Source: JACVRW01 sp038323835 (GTDB lineage Bacteria; Actinomycetota; Thermoleophilia; Solirubrobacterales; Thermoleophilaceae). From it: a stretch of 37,853 nucleotides of DNA. Below the pieces are notes generated by a model. It saw only the letters and a list, made by a program, of their open reading frames with translations. It was not told where the DNA came from and searched no databases. The translations under genes were made by a program, and so were the position numbers. The number at the start of each line of letters is the position of its first letter. Positions within the stretch are counted from its first letter, which is position 1. Positions 30,738-36,941 of the stretch are shown here, piece after piece. The stretch lies in assembly GCA_038323835.1 (NCBI GenBank), contig JBBQHI010000035.1, positions 1 through 37,853 of the forward strand, read 5' to 3'.

Positions 30738-31076
30738 ATGAGCACCGGACTGATAATCGTGATCGTGCTGGCCGTGCTGGTTGTGCTTGCACTGCTGGCC
30801 GTGTTCGCCGGCCGCGGGAGGCAGCGGCGCCTCGACCAGCGCCGTGAGCAGGCGGGAGAGATCAGGCGCGAAGCCGAGGTTCACGATGCCCGCGCGCAGG
30901 GTGCCCGGGCCGAGGCCCAGGAGCGCGCCGCCCGCGCGGAGCGCGAGCAGGCCATCGCCCGCGAGCAGGCCGTGCGCGCCGAGGAGCACGGGCGCGAGGC
31001 TGAGAGCCGCCACCTGGAGGCTGCGGAGCTCGACCCGGACGCGGATCCGAAGGATCTGGACCGGTCCTCCTCCTAG
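30738..31076 (+). CDS. Small membrane-anchored coiled-coil protein
   Basis: A 112-aa protein with one N-terminal membrane segment (LIIVIVLAVLVVLALLAVFA, about 5-24) and an Ala/Arg/Glu-rich tail that should form a long charged alpha-helix or coiled coil in the cytoplasm (RREQAGEIRREAEVHDARAQ...). Such proteins are common and unassigned in actinobacteria. GGAGAGGGAGATCTGAC precedes the ATG. It heads a run of small proteins and transaldolase behind a sigma-B-like promoter, which suggests a stress role. Confidence 0.8.
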   Translation: MSTGLIIVIVLAVLVVLALLAVFAGRGRQRRLDQRREQAGEIRREAEVHDARAQGARAEAQERAARAEREQAIAREQAVRAEEHGREAESRHLEAAELDPDADPKDLDRSSS

Positions 31077-31090
31077 CGCTGACGTACGCC

Positions 31091-31330
31091 ATGACCGGCA
31101 GGGAGCGGGCGGAGCGTGAGCGAAAGCTGGCGGTGGCCGCCCATCGCCGGGCGGCGAAGGTCCGGCGCTGGTCGCTGCGCGAATTGCGCCTGGACGCTGC
31201 GCTCCGGTACGCCCGCGAGGCCGAGGCACTCGAGCAGGAAGCACTGGGCCATCTGGGCGCCGGTCGCCGGTTCGAACGTACCGCGGGGGAGTCCCGCCCC
31301 GGGCCTGCTTCTCTTGATTACGACATCTGA
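31091..31330 (+). CDS. Small basic helical protein, 79 aa
   Basis: MTGRERAERERKLAVAAHRR continues with a highly charged Arg/Glu/Ala sequence, presumably one or two amphipathic helices, ending in GPASLDYDI. I see no motif that gives a function. It starts 14 nt after the previous stop and ends 17 nt before transaldolase, so it is probably co-transcribed. No Shine-Dalgarno is clear. Composition bias makes a chance frame possible, but spacing and strand favour a real gene. Confidence 0.6.
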   Translation: MTGRERAERERKLAVAAHRRAAKVRRWSLRELRLDAALRYAREAEALEQEALGHLGAGRRFERTAGESRPGPASLDYDI

Positions 31331-31347
31331 ACCGAAAGGCCTGACCC

Positions 31348-32457
31348 GTGAGCAACCGTCTACGCCAGATCGAGGCCCTCGGGCAGTCGATCTGGATCGA
31401 CAACCTGAACCGCCGGCTTCTGGATGACGGCGAGCTTCGCGACCTGATCGAGCAGGACGGCATCTCGGGGGTCACCTCGAACCCGAGCATCTTCGAGAAG
31501 GGCATGGGCCATTCCGACCGCTACGACGACGCCCTCCGGGCCGCGGCGGAGGACACCGACGATCCGCAGGAGATCTTCGAGCGCCTGGCGTACGCCGACG
31601 TGCGCGACGCCGCCGAAGTCCTGAGGCCGATCTTCGACTCCACCGAGGGGGTGGACGGCTATGTGTCGTTCGAGCTTCCCGCCTCCCTCGCGCACGACGC
31701 GGACGGATCGGTCGAGGCCGCGCGCCGCCACCGCGAGGCGATCGACCGCGCGAACCTGCTGATCAAGGTGCCGGGCACGGACGCCGGCGTCCGAGCATTC
31801 GAGGAGCTCACGGCGCTGGGCGTGAACGTGAACGTGACGCTGCTGTTCTCGGTCGCCCGCTACCGCGAGGTCGCGGAGGCCTACATCCGGGGAGTCGAGC
31901 GGCGGGTGGAGAATGGTGAGCCCGTGGACCGCGCGGCATCGGTGGCGAGCTTCTTCGTCTCCCGCGTGGACTCGAAGGTGGATGCAGCACTCGAGAAGCT
32001 GGGACGAGACGACCTCCGCGGCCGCACCGCGGTGGCCAACGCCAAGCTCGCCTACGAGGCCTTCGGCGAACTCTTCAGCGGCGAGCTCTGGGACGCCCTG
32101 GCCGCCGCCGGGGCGGCCAAGCAGCGGCCGCTCTGGGGCTCGACCTCCACCAAGAACCCCGACTACCCGGACACGCTCTACGTGGACGAGCTGATCGGCC
32201 CGGACACGGTGAACACCATGCCCGACGCCACGATCGAGGCGTCGCGTGAGCGCGCCACCGCAGAGCGCACGATCGACCGCGATGTGGACCGCGCCCACCA
32301 GGACATCAAGGCGGTGGAGGACGCGGGCGTGGACGTGGAGGACATCGTCATGAACCAGCTGCCGGCCGAGGGCGTGAAGGCGTTCGCGGACGCCTACGAG
32401 TCGCTGATCGAGACCCTCGACGAGAAGGCACGCCGCCTGAATGCCGTCGCCGGCTGA
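31348..32457 (+). CDS. tal: Transaldolase
   Basis: A 369-aa enzyme of the non-oxidative pentose phosphate pathway that moves a dihydroxyacetone unit from sedoheptulose 7-phosphate to glyceraldehyde 3-phosphate. IWIDNLNRRLL, GVTSNPSIFEKGM (43-53) and NLLIKVPGTDAGV, with the Schiff-base Lys140, are the family signatures; WGSTSTKNPDYPDTLYVDELIGPDTVNTMPD confirms the long actinobacterial type. GTG start with AAAGG 8 nt before it. No other pentose-phosphate genes are near, so this may be a stress-linked second copy. Confidence 0.96.
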   Translation: MSNRLRQIEALGQSIWIDNLNRRLLDDGELRDLIEQDGISGVTSNPSIFEKGMGHSDRYDDALRAAAEDTDDPQEIFERLAYADVRDAAEVLRPIFDSTEGVDGYVSFELPASLAHDADGSVEAARRHREAIDRANLLIKVPGTDAGVRAFEELTALGVNVNVTLLFSVARYREVAEAYIRGVERRVENGEPVDRAASVASFFVSRVDSKVDAALEKLGRDDLRGRTAVANAKLAYEAFGELFSGELWDALAAAGAAKQRPLWGSTSTKNPDYPDTLYVDELIGPDTVNTMPDATIEASRERATAERTIDRDVDRAHQDIKAVEDAGVDVEDIVMNQLPAEGVKAFADAYESLIETLDEKARRLNAVAG

Positions 32458-32676
32458 GCCGGGCCACCCACGTGACACGGTCCACGAGCTCGTGGCCGCG
32501 CTCGACTACCCGATGTTCATCGTCACCGTGGCCACCGCTCGGGGACAGGCCGGCTGCCTGGTCCGGTTCACCACCCAGTGCAGCATCGATCCATCGCGCA
32601 TTCCTCGTATGCCTCTCGGACAAGAACCGCACATACCGGGTGGCACGCCGCCGGATGCGGGCAGTCGACCGCTCCG
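32441..32676 (+). pseudogene. Decayed flavin reductase (FMN-binding split-barrel) fragment
   Basis: VHELVAALDYPMFIVTVATA, then GQAGCLVRFTTQCSIDPSR is the N-terminus of a flavin-reductase-like FMN-binding protein. At about 32600 an extra A shifts the frame; the continuation FLVCLSDKNRTYRVARR is readable in the next frame. After that the similarity stops, so the C-terminal two thirds are lost. The ATG overlaps the transaldolase gene by 17 nt. The promoter or cofactor role is lost with the gene. Confidence 0.75.
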
Positions 32677-33072
32677 GTGAACCGAGTGGTCGACGGCTTC
32701 CAGGGCGCGCTCGCCCGCGGCGACGGGCGCGGAGCGTGCCGAGAGATCGCGGCCCCCGTGGGCGCGGCGCTGTCCAAGCAGGAGAACCCGCTCGGACTGG
32801 CCCTCGGGGCCGTCGGCGTCGGCCTCCTGGCCGGCCTGCTGGTCCCGTCCACGCGGATCGAGGACGAGAAGCTCGGCCCCGTGGCCGACGACGTCAAGGA
32901 CAAGGTCCGAGAAACCGGCGAAGAAGCCCTCGAGCACGGCAAGCAGGTCGCCCAAGAGGCCGCCGGCGCGGCCAAGGAAACCGCCCAAGAAAAGAGCCAG
33001 CAACACGCCGACGAGCTGCGCGACAGCGCAACCAACAAAGCCGACGAAGCCCGCCAGACGGCGGGCGCCTAG
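32677..33072 (+). CDS. YtxH/DUF3618-like membrane-associated protein, possibly chimeric N-terminus
   Basis: A 131-aa frame. The C-terminal part is of a common actinobacterial type: KQENPLGLALGAVGVGLLAG (a membrane segment), LLVPSTRIEDEKLGPVADDV, then a Lys/Glu/Ala-rich amphipathic helix like LEA/apolipoprotein repeats (QEAAGAAKETAQEKSQQHAD). The first 30 residues (VVDGFQGALARGDGRGACRE) do not belong to that type and instead recall the start of NTF2-like proteins. The GTG start has no ribosome-binding site. It may thus be a fusion made by the deletion that destroyed the flavin reductase. Confidence 0.55.
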   Translation: MNRVVDGFQGALARGDGRGACREIAAPVGAALSKQENPLGLALGAVGVGLLAGLLVPSTRIEDEKLGPVADDVKDKVRETGEEALEHGKQVAQEAAGAAKETAQEKSQQHADELRDSATNKADEARQTAGA

Positions 33073-33087
33073 GGCTCGCCGCTCCGC

Positions 33088-33117
33088 GACGGCGCCTCCC
33101 GCGCGGGAGGCGCCGTC
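33088..33117. terminator. Perfect GC hairpin between converging frames
   Basis: GACGGCGCCTCCC-GCGC-GGGAGGCGCCGTC, a 13-bp stem with a 4-nt loop, 15 nt after the stop at 33072. No T-run on either strand, so termination would rely on the stem alone. Confidence 0.6.
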
Positions 33118-33151
33118 AGGCTGTCGCGCTCAGCCGCGCTGGAGGTGACGA

Positions 33152-33384
33152 TCAGTCGAGCGGCCTGCGCTCGAAGACGGTGCACCGCCGGTCCGTGGAG
33201 CACTTCGCCGGTGGGTGCGAAACGTGACTCCCTGGCAGGGACAGTCCCAGCTGCGCTCCGCGCTATTCCAGTTGACCTGGCAGCCGAGGTGGGTGCAGCG
33301 CGTGGACACGGCCACCAGATCCCCCTGCTCGTCGCGATACGCGGGGAGCTCATCCCCGGTGCGGCGGTGGCGGACGCATGAACG
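33152..33384 (-). pseudogene. Rieske [2Fe-2S] domain fragment of an oxidoreductase
   Basis: RTGDELPAYRDEQGDLVAVS and CTHLGCQVNWNSAERSWDCPC are the C-terminal Rieske domain found on FAD-dependent oxidoreductases (CxH ... CxxH clusters). A one-base insertion changes the second cluster from CPCHG to CPCQG, losing one iron-ligand His, and shifts the frame; RFAPTGEVLHGPAVHRL follows in the next frame and FERRPLD-stop in the third. The flavin domain that normally precedes it is absent. It cannot make a functional cluster. Confidence 0.75.
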
Positions 33385-33447
33385 GATGATGGAGGTCAAC
33401 ACACCTGAGGTCGCGGACATAGGCGAGCGCGCAGGAGAGAAATAACG

Positions 33448-33630
33448 ATGCAATTGGATCTCTTCAGCGGACTGGTCTCAATCGCTGCGAGCTCCGGGCC
33501 TGGACGGGGCCACAATCATCCCAGCGGGGTGGGCGGGGTACTCATCGCCGTGGGGATCGCCGTCGTCGTTCTGGTCCTCGCCGCTCTGGGACTCTGGGCC
33601 GCTTCGAACCGGGCCCGCCCCGAGGGGTAG
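33448..33630 (+). CDS. Small single-pass membrane protein, 60 aa
   Basis: MQLDLFSGLVSIAASSGPGR is followed by a Gly/His stretch and one membrane segment (GVLIAVGIAVVVLVLAALGL), ending in NRARPEG. GGAGAG stands 10 nt before the ATG. Its function is unknown. The TAG stop doubles as the first three bases of the TAGGAT -10 box of the next gene. Confidence 0.72.
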   Translation: MQLDLFSGLVSIAASSGPGRGHNHPSGVGGVLIAVGIAVVVLVLAALGLWAASNRARPEG

Positions 33631-33633
33631 GAT
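33628..33633 (+). promoter_or_regulatory. -10 box TAGGAT for DUF2294 gene
   Basis: TAGGAT, 6 nt, GTG 33640; its TAG is also the stop codon of the upstream gene. A leaderless mRNA would begin 9 nt after that stop. Confidence 0.5.
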
Positions 33634-33639
33634 CGCTCT

Positions 33640-34089
33640 GTGGGTGACGACGGGCGCGAGGAGGAGGCGGATCGGCAGACCGCTGAGGAAGCGGACCGGC
33701 TCACCGAACCCGACTGGAGCCCAGGCGTTCGGATGGACTCCTCGCCGTCGATGCACGCCCGCATCGCGAACGCGATGGTCGGCTTGAAGAAGCAGTTCTA
33801 CGGCAAGGGTCCGACACAGGCGAAGACCTACATCAACGACGAGTATGTCTTCTGCGTAATGAAGGGTGGCCTCACCCGCAACGAGGAAACGCTTATCGAA
33901 AGGGGCGAGGCCGAGCTGGTGCGGACATACCGGCTGCGCTTCCAGGAGGCCATGGCCGGCCCCACCACCGAGGCCATCGAGCGCCTCACGGGGCGCAAGG
34001 TGCTCGCGTACCACAGTCAGATCGTGTTCGACCCCGAACATGCGGTCGAGTTCTTCGTGCTGGACGAGCCTCCCGAGCCGGGTAGCTAA
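33640..34089 (+). CDS. DUF2294 family protein
   Basis: A 149-aa soluble protein. After a charged N-terminus of about 35 residues, the DUF2294 domain runs HARIANAMVGLKKQFYGKGPTQAKTYINDEY, then VFCVMKGGLTRNEETLIERG, VRTYRLRFQEAM, and LTGRKVLAYHSQIVFDPEHAVEFFVLD. The family is widespread in bacteria and has no established biochemical role. GTG 33640 is supported by the leaderless box. Confidence 0.88.
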   Translation: MGDDGREEEADRQTAEEADRLTEPDWSPGVRMDSSPSMHARIANAMVGLKKQFYGKGPTQAKTYINDEYVFCVMKGGLTRNEETLIERGEAELVRTYRLRFQEAMAGPTTEAIERLTGRKVLAYHSQIVFDPEHAVEFFVLDEPPEPGS

Positions 34090-34400
34090 GTCGCCGCGGG
34101 GCGCGGTTTCGTGCTCCCTGTTTGGGAACAGGACCTGCGAGCTCCCGGCCTTTAGGGCATTAGGTTCGCCCGGCCGGGCACCTCTAGGGACGCGGGGACG
34201 CGCGCTGCCTTTCAGCGAGGCGGTGCGTGGACCGGCGTTCCGCTTTCGCCGTGATGTTTGGCCCCTCATCGGTCGGGCATAAGAAGGCGGTCCGGTGAGC
34301 CCGTGAAGTTCGCTCATTGACCCGGAGGGCTGACGGCCTCGATCTAGGGGCACGCTCGGAACACCGGTACTCGTAAGTACCAACCACAAGGAGTCCCTCC
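34090..34400. other. 311-bp intergenic region with three inverted repeats
   Basis: No credible gene on either strand, and less GC-biased than the surroundings. It holds CCTGTT-TGGG-AACAGG (34117-34132), the 12-bp palindrome GCCCGGCCGGGC (34168-34179), a possible -35 TTGACC (34317-34322) with GATCTA about 18 nt on, and GGTACT-CGTA-AGTACC (34366-34381) just before the AAGGAG of the next gene. It looks like a regulatory region for the plus-strand gene. Confidence 0.55.
34366..34381 (+). promoter_or_regulatory. Leader hairpin or operator before the 110-aa membrane protein
   Basis: GGTACT-CGTA-AGTACC is a perfect 6-bp dyad that ends 8 nt before AAGGAG. It could be a repressor site or an mRNA hairpin. 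Confidence 0.4.
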
Positions 34401-34733
34401 ATGGCAGCAACTGACGTAACTACCGGGTCGACCGGTGTCCAGAGCCGAGATTCCGGCCGGGGTCGTGCCGCCGCCCGCCGCCTCGCGACCGAAACGAAGT
34501 CGTTCTTCAAGACGAGCGAGTTCGCCGCTTTCGTGCTGATGACGATCGCCATCCTGATCGCCGGCAACACGATCGAGGGCAAGGACGGCGGTTCGGACTA
34601 CTTCGCCGGTGACAAGGTGTGGCTCTACATCACCATCCTCACCGTCGGCTACATGATCAGCCGCGGCATCGCCAAGTCCGGCGTGCGCGATCCCTACTGG
34701 GACGAGCGGGGCGACCGCAACGCCAGCCACTAG
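34401..34733 (+). CDS. Two-pass membrane protein, 110 aa, actinobacterial type
   Basis: A charged N-terminus of about 37 residues leads to SFFKTSEFAAFVLMTIAILIAGNTI (first membrane segment), a loop with GSDYFAGDKVW, then LYITILTVGYMISRGIAK (second segment) and a charged tail. The organisation is typical of small actinobacterial membrane proteins without a known role. A good AAGGAG lies 10 nt before the ATG, and a long leader with a hairpin suggests regulation. Confidence 0.8.
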   Translation: MAATDVTTGSTGVQSRDSGRGRAAARRLATETKSFFKTSEFAAFVLMTIAILIAGNTIEGKDGGSDYFAGDKVWLYITILTVGYMISRGIAKSGVRDPYWDERGDRNASH

Positions 34734-34752
34734 GGCCGGCTTCTAGAGCGAG

Positions 34753-34881
34753 ATGTTCCTGTTCACCAAGCGGCCGGGCGCGCGGGCCAACGTTCGGTTC
34801 ATGCCCGGCTGCCTAGTGACCTCGCTGATCCTCTCGATCGGGCTGACCATCGTGGTCAATCTGATCATCCACATCTTCTAA
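34753..34881 (+). CDS. 42-aa single-pass membrane protein
   Basis: MFLFTKRPGARANVRFMPGC is followed by LVTSLILSIGLTIVVNLIIH and IF-stop. It has a basic, Pro/Gly-containing N-terminus and one strongly hydrophobic segment. It starts 20 nt after the previous stop and lies 31 bp before the DUF892 gene. GAGCGAG before the ATG is a weak Shine-Dalgarno. Its hydrophobicity and spacing suggest a real small membrane protein, probably co-expressed with the neighbours. Confidence 0.75.
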   Translation: MFLFTKRPGARANVRFMPGCLVTSLILSIGLTIVVNLIIHIF

Positions 34882-34912
34882 GTCCTCGACGCGTTCAACG
34901 GGAGTTCATATC

Positions 34913-35938
34913 GTGACCAAGCAGCAAGAGCAGAAGATCGTGCAGTACCTGAACGAGGCCCACGGGGCTGAGTCGACGCTGGTGCGCCAGCTCCAGGCGC
35001 AGATCGCCATGACACCCAGTGGCCAGTACCGCGACGGGCTCGAAACTCACCTCGGCGAGACCCGCCGTCACGCGGCGCGCATACAGCGACGCCTGAGCGA
35101 ACTCGATCAGGGCGGCAATCCCATTCAGGTCGGCCTCGGGCTGGTTCAGACAGTGATCGGACAGGCGTTGGCGTTGAGCAAGACGCCGCTGGACCTCGTT
35201 CGCGGCAGCGGGGGCGAGGAGAAGGTGCTCAAGAACGCCAAGGACTCGTGCGCCGCTGAGGCGCAGGAGATCGCCACCTACACGTCTCTCGCCCGGCTCG
35301 CGCGGATCGCCGGCGACACGGGGACCGAGCGCTTGGCCAACTCGGTGCTCGGAGACGAGCAGCGCATGCTGGACCGGCTGCTCAAGGAGCTTCCGCGCCT
35401 GACGGATGCGGTGGCGCGCGCCGAGTTCGACGGCGATGGCTCATACGACGTGACCGAGACCGGCGCGGCCGACGCCGTCCGCGAGGTCGGCAAGACGGCC
35501 AAGCGCACCGCGCGTCAGAGCACCACGCGAGCGAAGCGCAGTGCACGCCAGGCCCGCAAGGTGCCGGGCGTCGCCCGGGCCGAGGGAACGGTCAAGGGCG
35601 CGATGGCCTCCGAGTCGGATCTGGCCATCTCGAGCTACGACTCCCTGAGCGTGGATGAGGTGCTCGGCAAGCTCACGGAGCTCTCGCAGGTCGACCTGGC
35701 GAAGGTCAACGCCTATGAGCGCAAGAACCAGAATCGCTCCACCGTCACCAGCCGAATCGACTCACTCCAAGCCGACGAGCCGTGGGCCGGATACGACGAG
35801 CTGTCCGTGGACGAGGTCCGGGCCGTGCTCTCGGAGGGTGACGAGACGCGCATCAAGTCCGTCCGCACCTATGAGCGCAAGCACAAGAACCGTGCGGGCG
35901 TGCTTCAGGCCACCGAGCGCCAGCTCAACAACGCCTAG
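34913..35938 (+). CDS. DUF892 ferritin-like protein with basic linker and C-terminal tandem repeats
   Basis: A 341-aa protein in three parts. Residues about 5-168 form a DUF892 (YciF-like) ferritin-type four-helix bundle; candidate metal ligands are E20, E44, H46, E49, H53, E116 and E149. Residues 194-218 are a basic linker (KTAKRTARQSTTRAKRSARQ) like histone or DNA-binding tails. Residues 242-285 and 294-337 are two copies of one module, each YD-LSVDEV ... YERK--NR. The modules have no name known to me. GTG start with GGGAG about 9 nt upstream. A Dps-like role in DNA or iron protection is plausible but inferred. Confidence 0.87.
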   Translation: MTKQQEQKIVQYLNEAHGAESTLVRQLQAQIAMTPSGQYRDGLETHLGETRRHAARIQRRLSELDQGGNPIQVGLGLVQTVIGQALALSKTPLDLVRGSGGEEKVLKNAKDSCAAEAQEIATYTSLARLARIAGDTGTERLANSVLGDEQRMLDRLLKELPRLTDAVARAEFDGDGSYDVTETGAADAVREVGKTAKRTARQSTTRAKRSARQARKVPGVARAEGTVKGAMASESDLAISSYDSLSVDEVLGKLTELSQVDLAKVNAYERKNQNRSTVTSRIDSLQADEPWAGYDELSVDEVRAVLSEGDETRIKSVRTYERKHKNRAGVLQATERQLNNA

Positions 35939-35971
35939 CGCCAGAGTGGTTCGGGCAGGGCGCGCATTCCG

Positions 35972-36240
35972 CTAAGCCTGCTCGAACTCTCGAAGCGCCT
36001 GGCGCCGCGGGTCCCCGCCGACGTACTCGGCGGGGACCTCGTGGCCACCGGTGATGCGGTGACTCGGAGCGAGGATCGCCACGGGATTGGCGCCGAGCGC
36101 GACCGCGGGCAGCCGCCCCGGCCGTTGGCCGCTCGTAGCGTGACCGCTCCGTCGAGGCTGTCCCAATCGATTGCGCACTCCGGCACCGGCCGGTTCGCGA
36201 AGTACTCGGCCACCGCGGACTTGGCAGTTGCGATGTGCTC
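35972..36240 (-). pseudogene. Remnant of O6-alkylguanine-DNA alkyltransferase, catalytic Cys replaced by Ser
   Basis: EHIATAKSAVAEYFANRPVP resembles the N-terminal domain of Ogt/MGMT. In another frame ALGANPVAILAPSHRITGGH, then EYVGGDPRRQALREFEQA-stop is its C-terminus, where the family has the acceptor motif PCHR; here it is PSHR. The segment between, with the helix-turn-helix, is missing and the frame is shifted. It is a dead gene or the relic of an alkyltransferase-like (ATL) protein. The upstream frame runs into an alcohol dehydrogenase fragment. Confidence 0.65.
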
Positions 36241-36275
36241 GCGCGCCGCCCGGCCGCTGCGACGTTCACGGTACT

Positions 36276-36570
36276 CGGCCTGACCGCCCGGCACCTGGCC
36301 GTAAAGCTTCGTGTGACCCAGAAGCGAGGCGCCGGTTCCGTACTCGCGCACCTGGGTCGTCTCGCACTGGGACATGAGCCCGTGGTCGCACATGAAGCAG
36401 TGGCCACAGGAGATGTTGAGGGGAATGACCACGCGGTCGCCCTTCTCGAGGCCGGTGACCTCCGAGCCGGTCTCCTCGACCACGCCCATCGGCTCATGGC
36501 CGAGGATGTCGCCCTGTCGATGAAGGCACCGAGAACCTCGTAGAGGTGGACGTCCGAGCCGACCGGCGTC
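36276..36570 (-). pseudogene. Fragment of zinc alcohol dehydrogenase (formaldehyde-dehydrogenase type)
   Basis: SDVHLYEVLGAFID and, after a frameshift near 36520, GDILGHEPMGVVEETGSEVT, then GDRVVIPLNISCGHCFMCDHGL, SQCETTQVREYGTGASLL and YGQVPGGQAEY form the catalytic domain of a glutathione-independent formaldehyde dehydrogenase-like enzyme. The structural zinc Cys cluster is present. The whole NAD-binding half is missing; the frame continues into alkyltransferase-like sequence. Confidence 0.75.
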
Positions 36571-36593
36571 CGCGCCGGTCAACCCAGGCCTGC

Positions 36594-36935
36594 TCAGGCG
36601 CCGTCCGGGGCGTGGTGGTCGTGCCACCCGTCCCCGGGCCAGGGCGCGAGCGACAGCACTAGCCGGGCGTCGGCGGTGGCCCGCACCTCGTGACGCTCGG
36701 CCGGGTCGAAGCGGAACAGCGCCGGAGCGCCCACCTCCGCATGCGTGTCCCCCGCGCTGACCGCAAGGGACCCCTCCAGCAAGAACAGGAGAGCGTGCTC
36801 TCGCACCTCGTGCTCCTGCAGCAACTCGCCCTCGGGCAGGCCCAGGAGGATCACTCTGCTGGCCCCCTCCTCGGAGTGCAGCACGCGGGGGGCGTGCGGC
36901 TCCAGCTCCTCCTCGTTCAGCGTCCAGACGTCCAA
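36594..36935 (-). CDS. Small cupin protein
   Basis: A 113-aa single cupin. EGELLQEHEVREHALLFLLEGSLAVSAGD gives the first motif (His/Glu ligands) and FDPAERHEVRATADARLVL the second. HDHHAPDGA at the C-terminus is rich in His. The role is unknown. It is intact although its neighbours on both sides are broken. It has no sequence relation close enough to the cupin at 14441 to call them duplicates. Confidence 0.82.
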   Translation of the reverse strand: MDVWTLNEEELEPHAPRVLHSEEGASRVILLGLPEGELLQEHEVREHALLFLLEGSLAVSAGDTHAEVGAPALFRFDPAERHEVRATADARLVLSLAPWPGDGWHDHHAPDGA

Positions 36936-36941
36936 GGGGGC

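Noticed and set aside
31262..31290. GGTTCGAA, recalling a tRNA T-arm
   Set aside because: Flanking bases do not pair as a 5-bp T stem and no acceptor or anticodon arm fits; it is inside the 79-aa frame.
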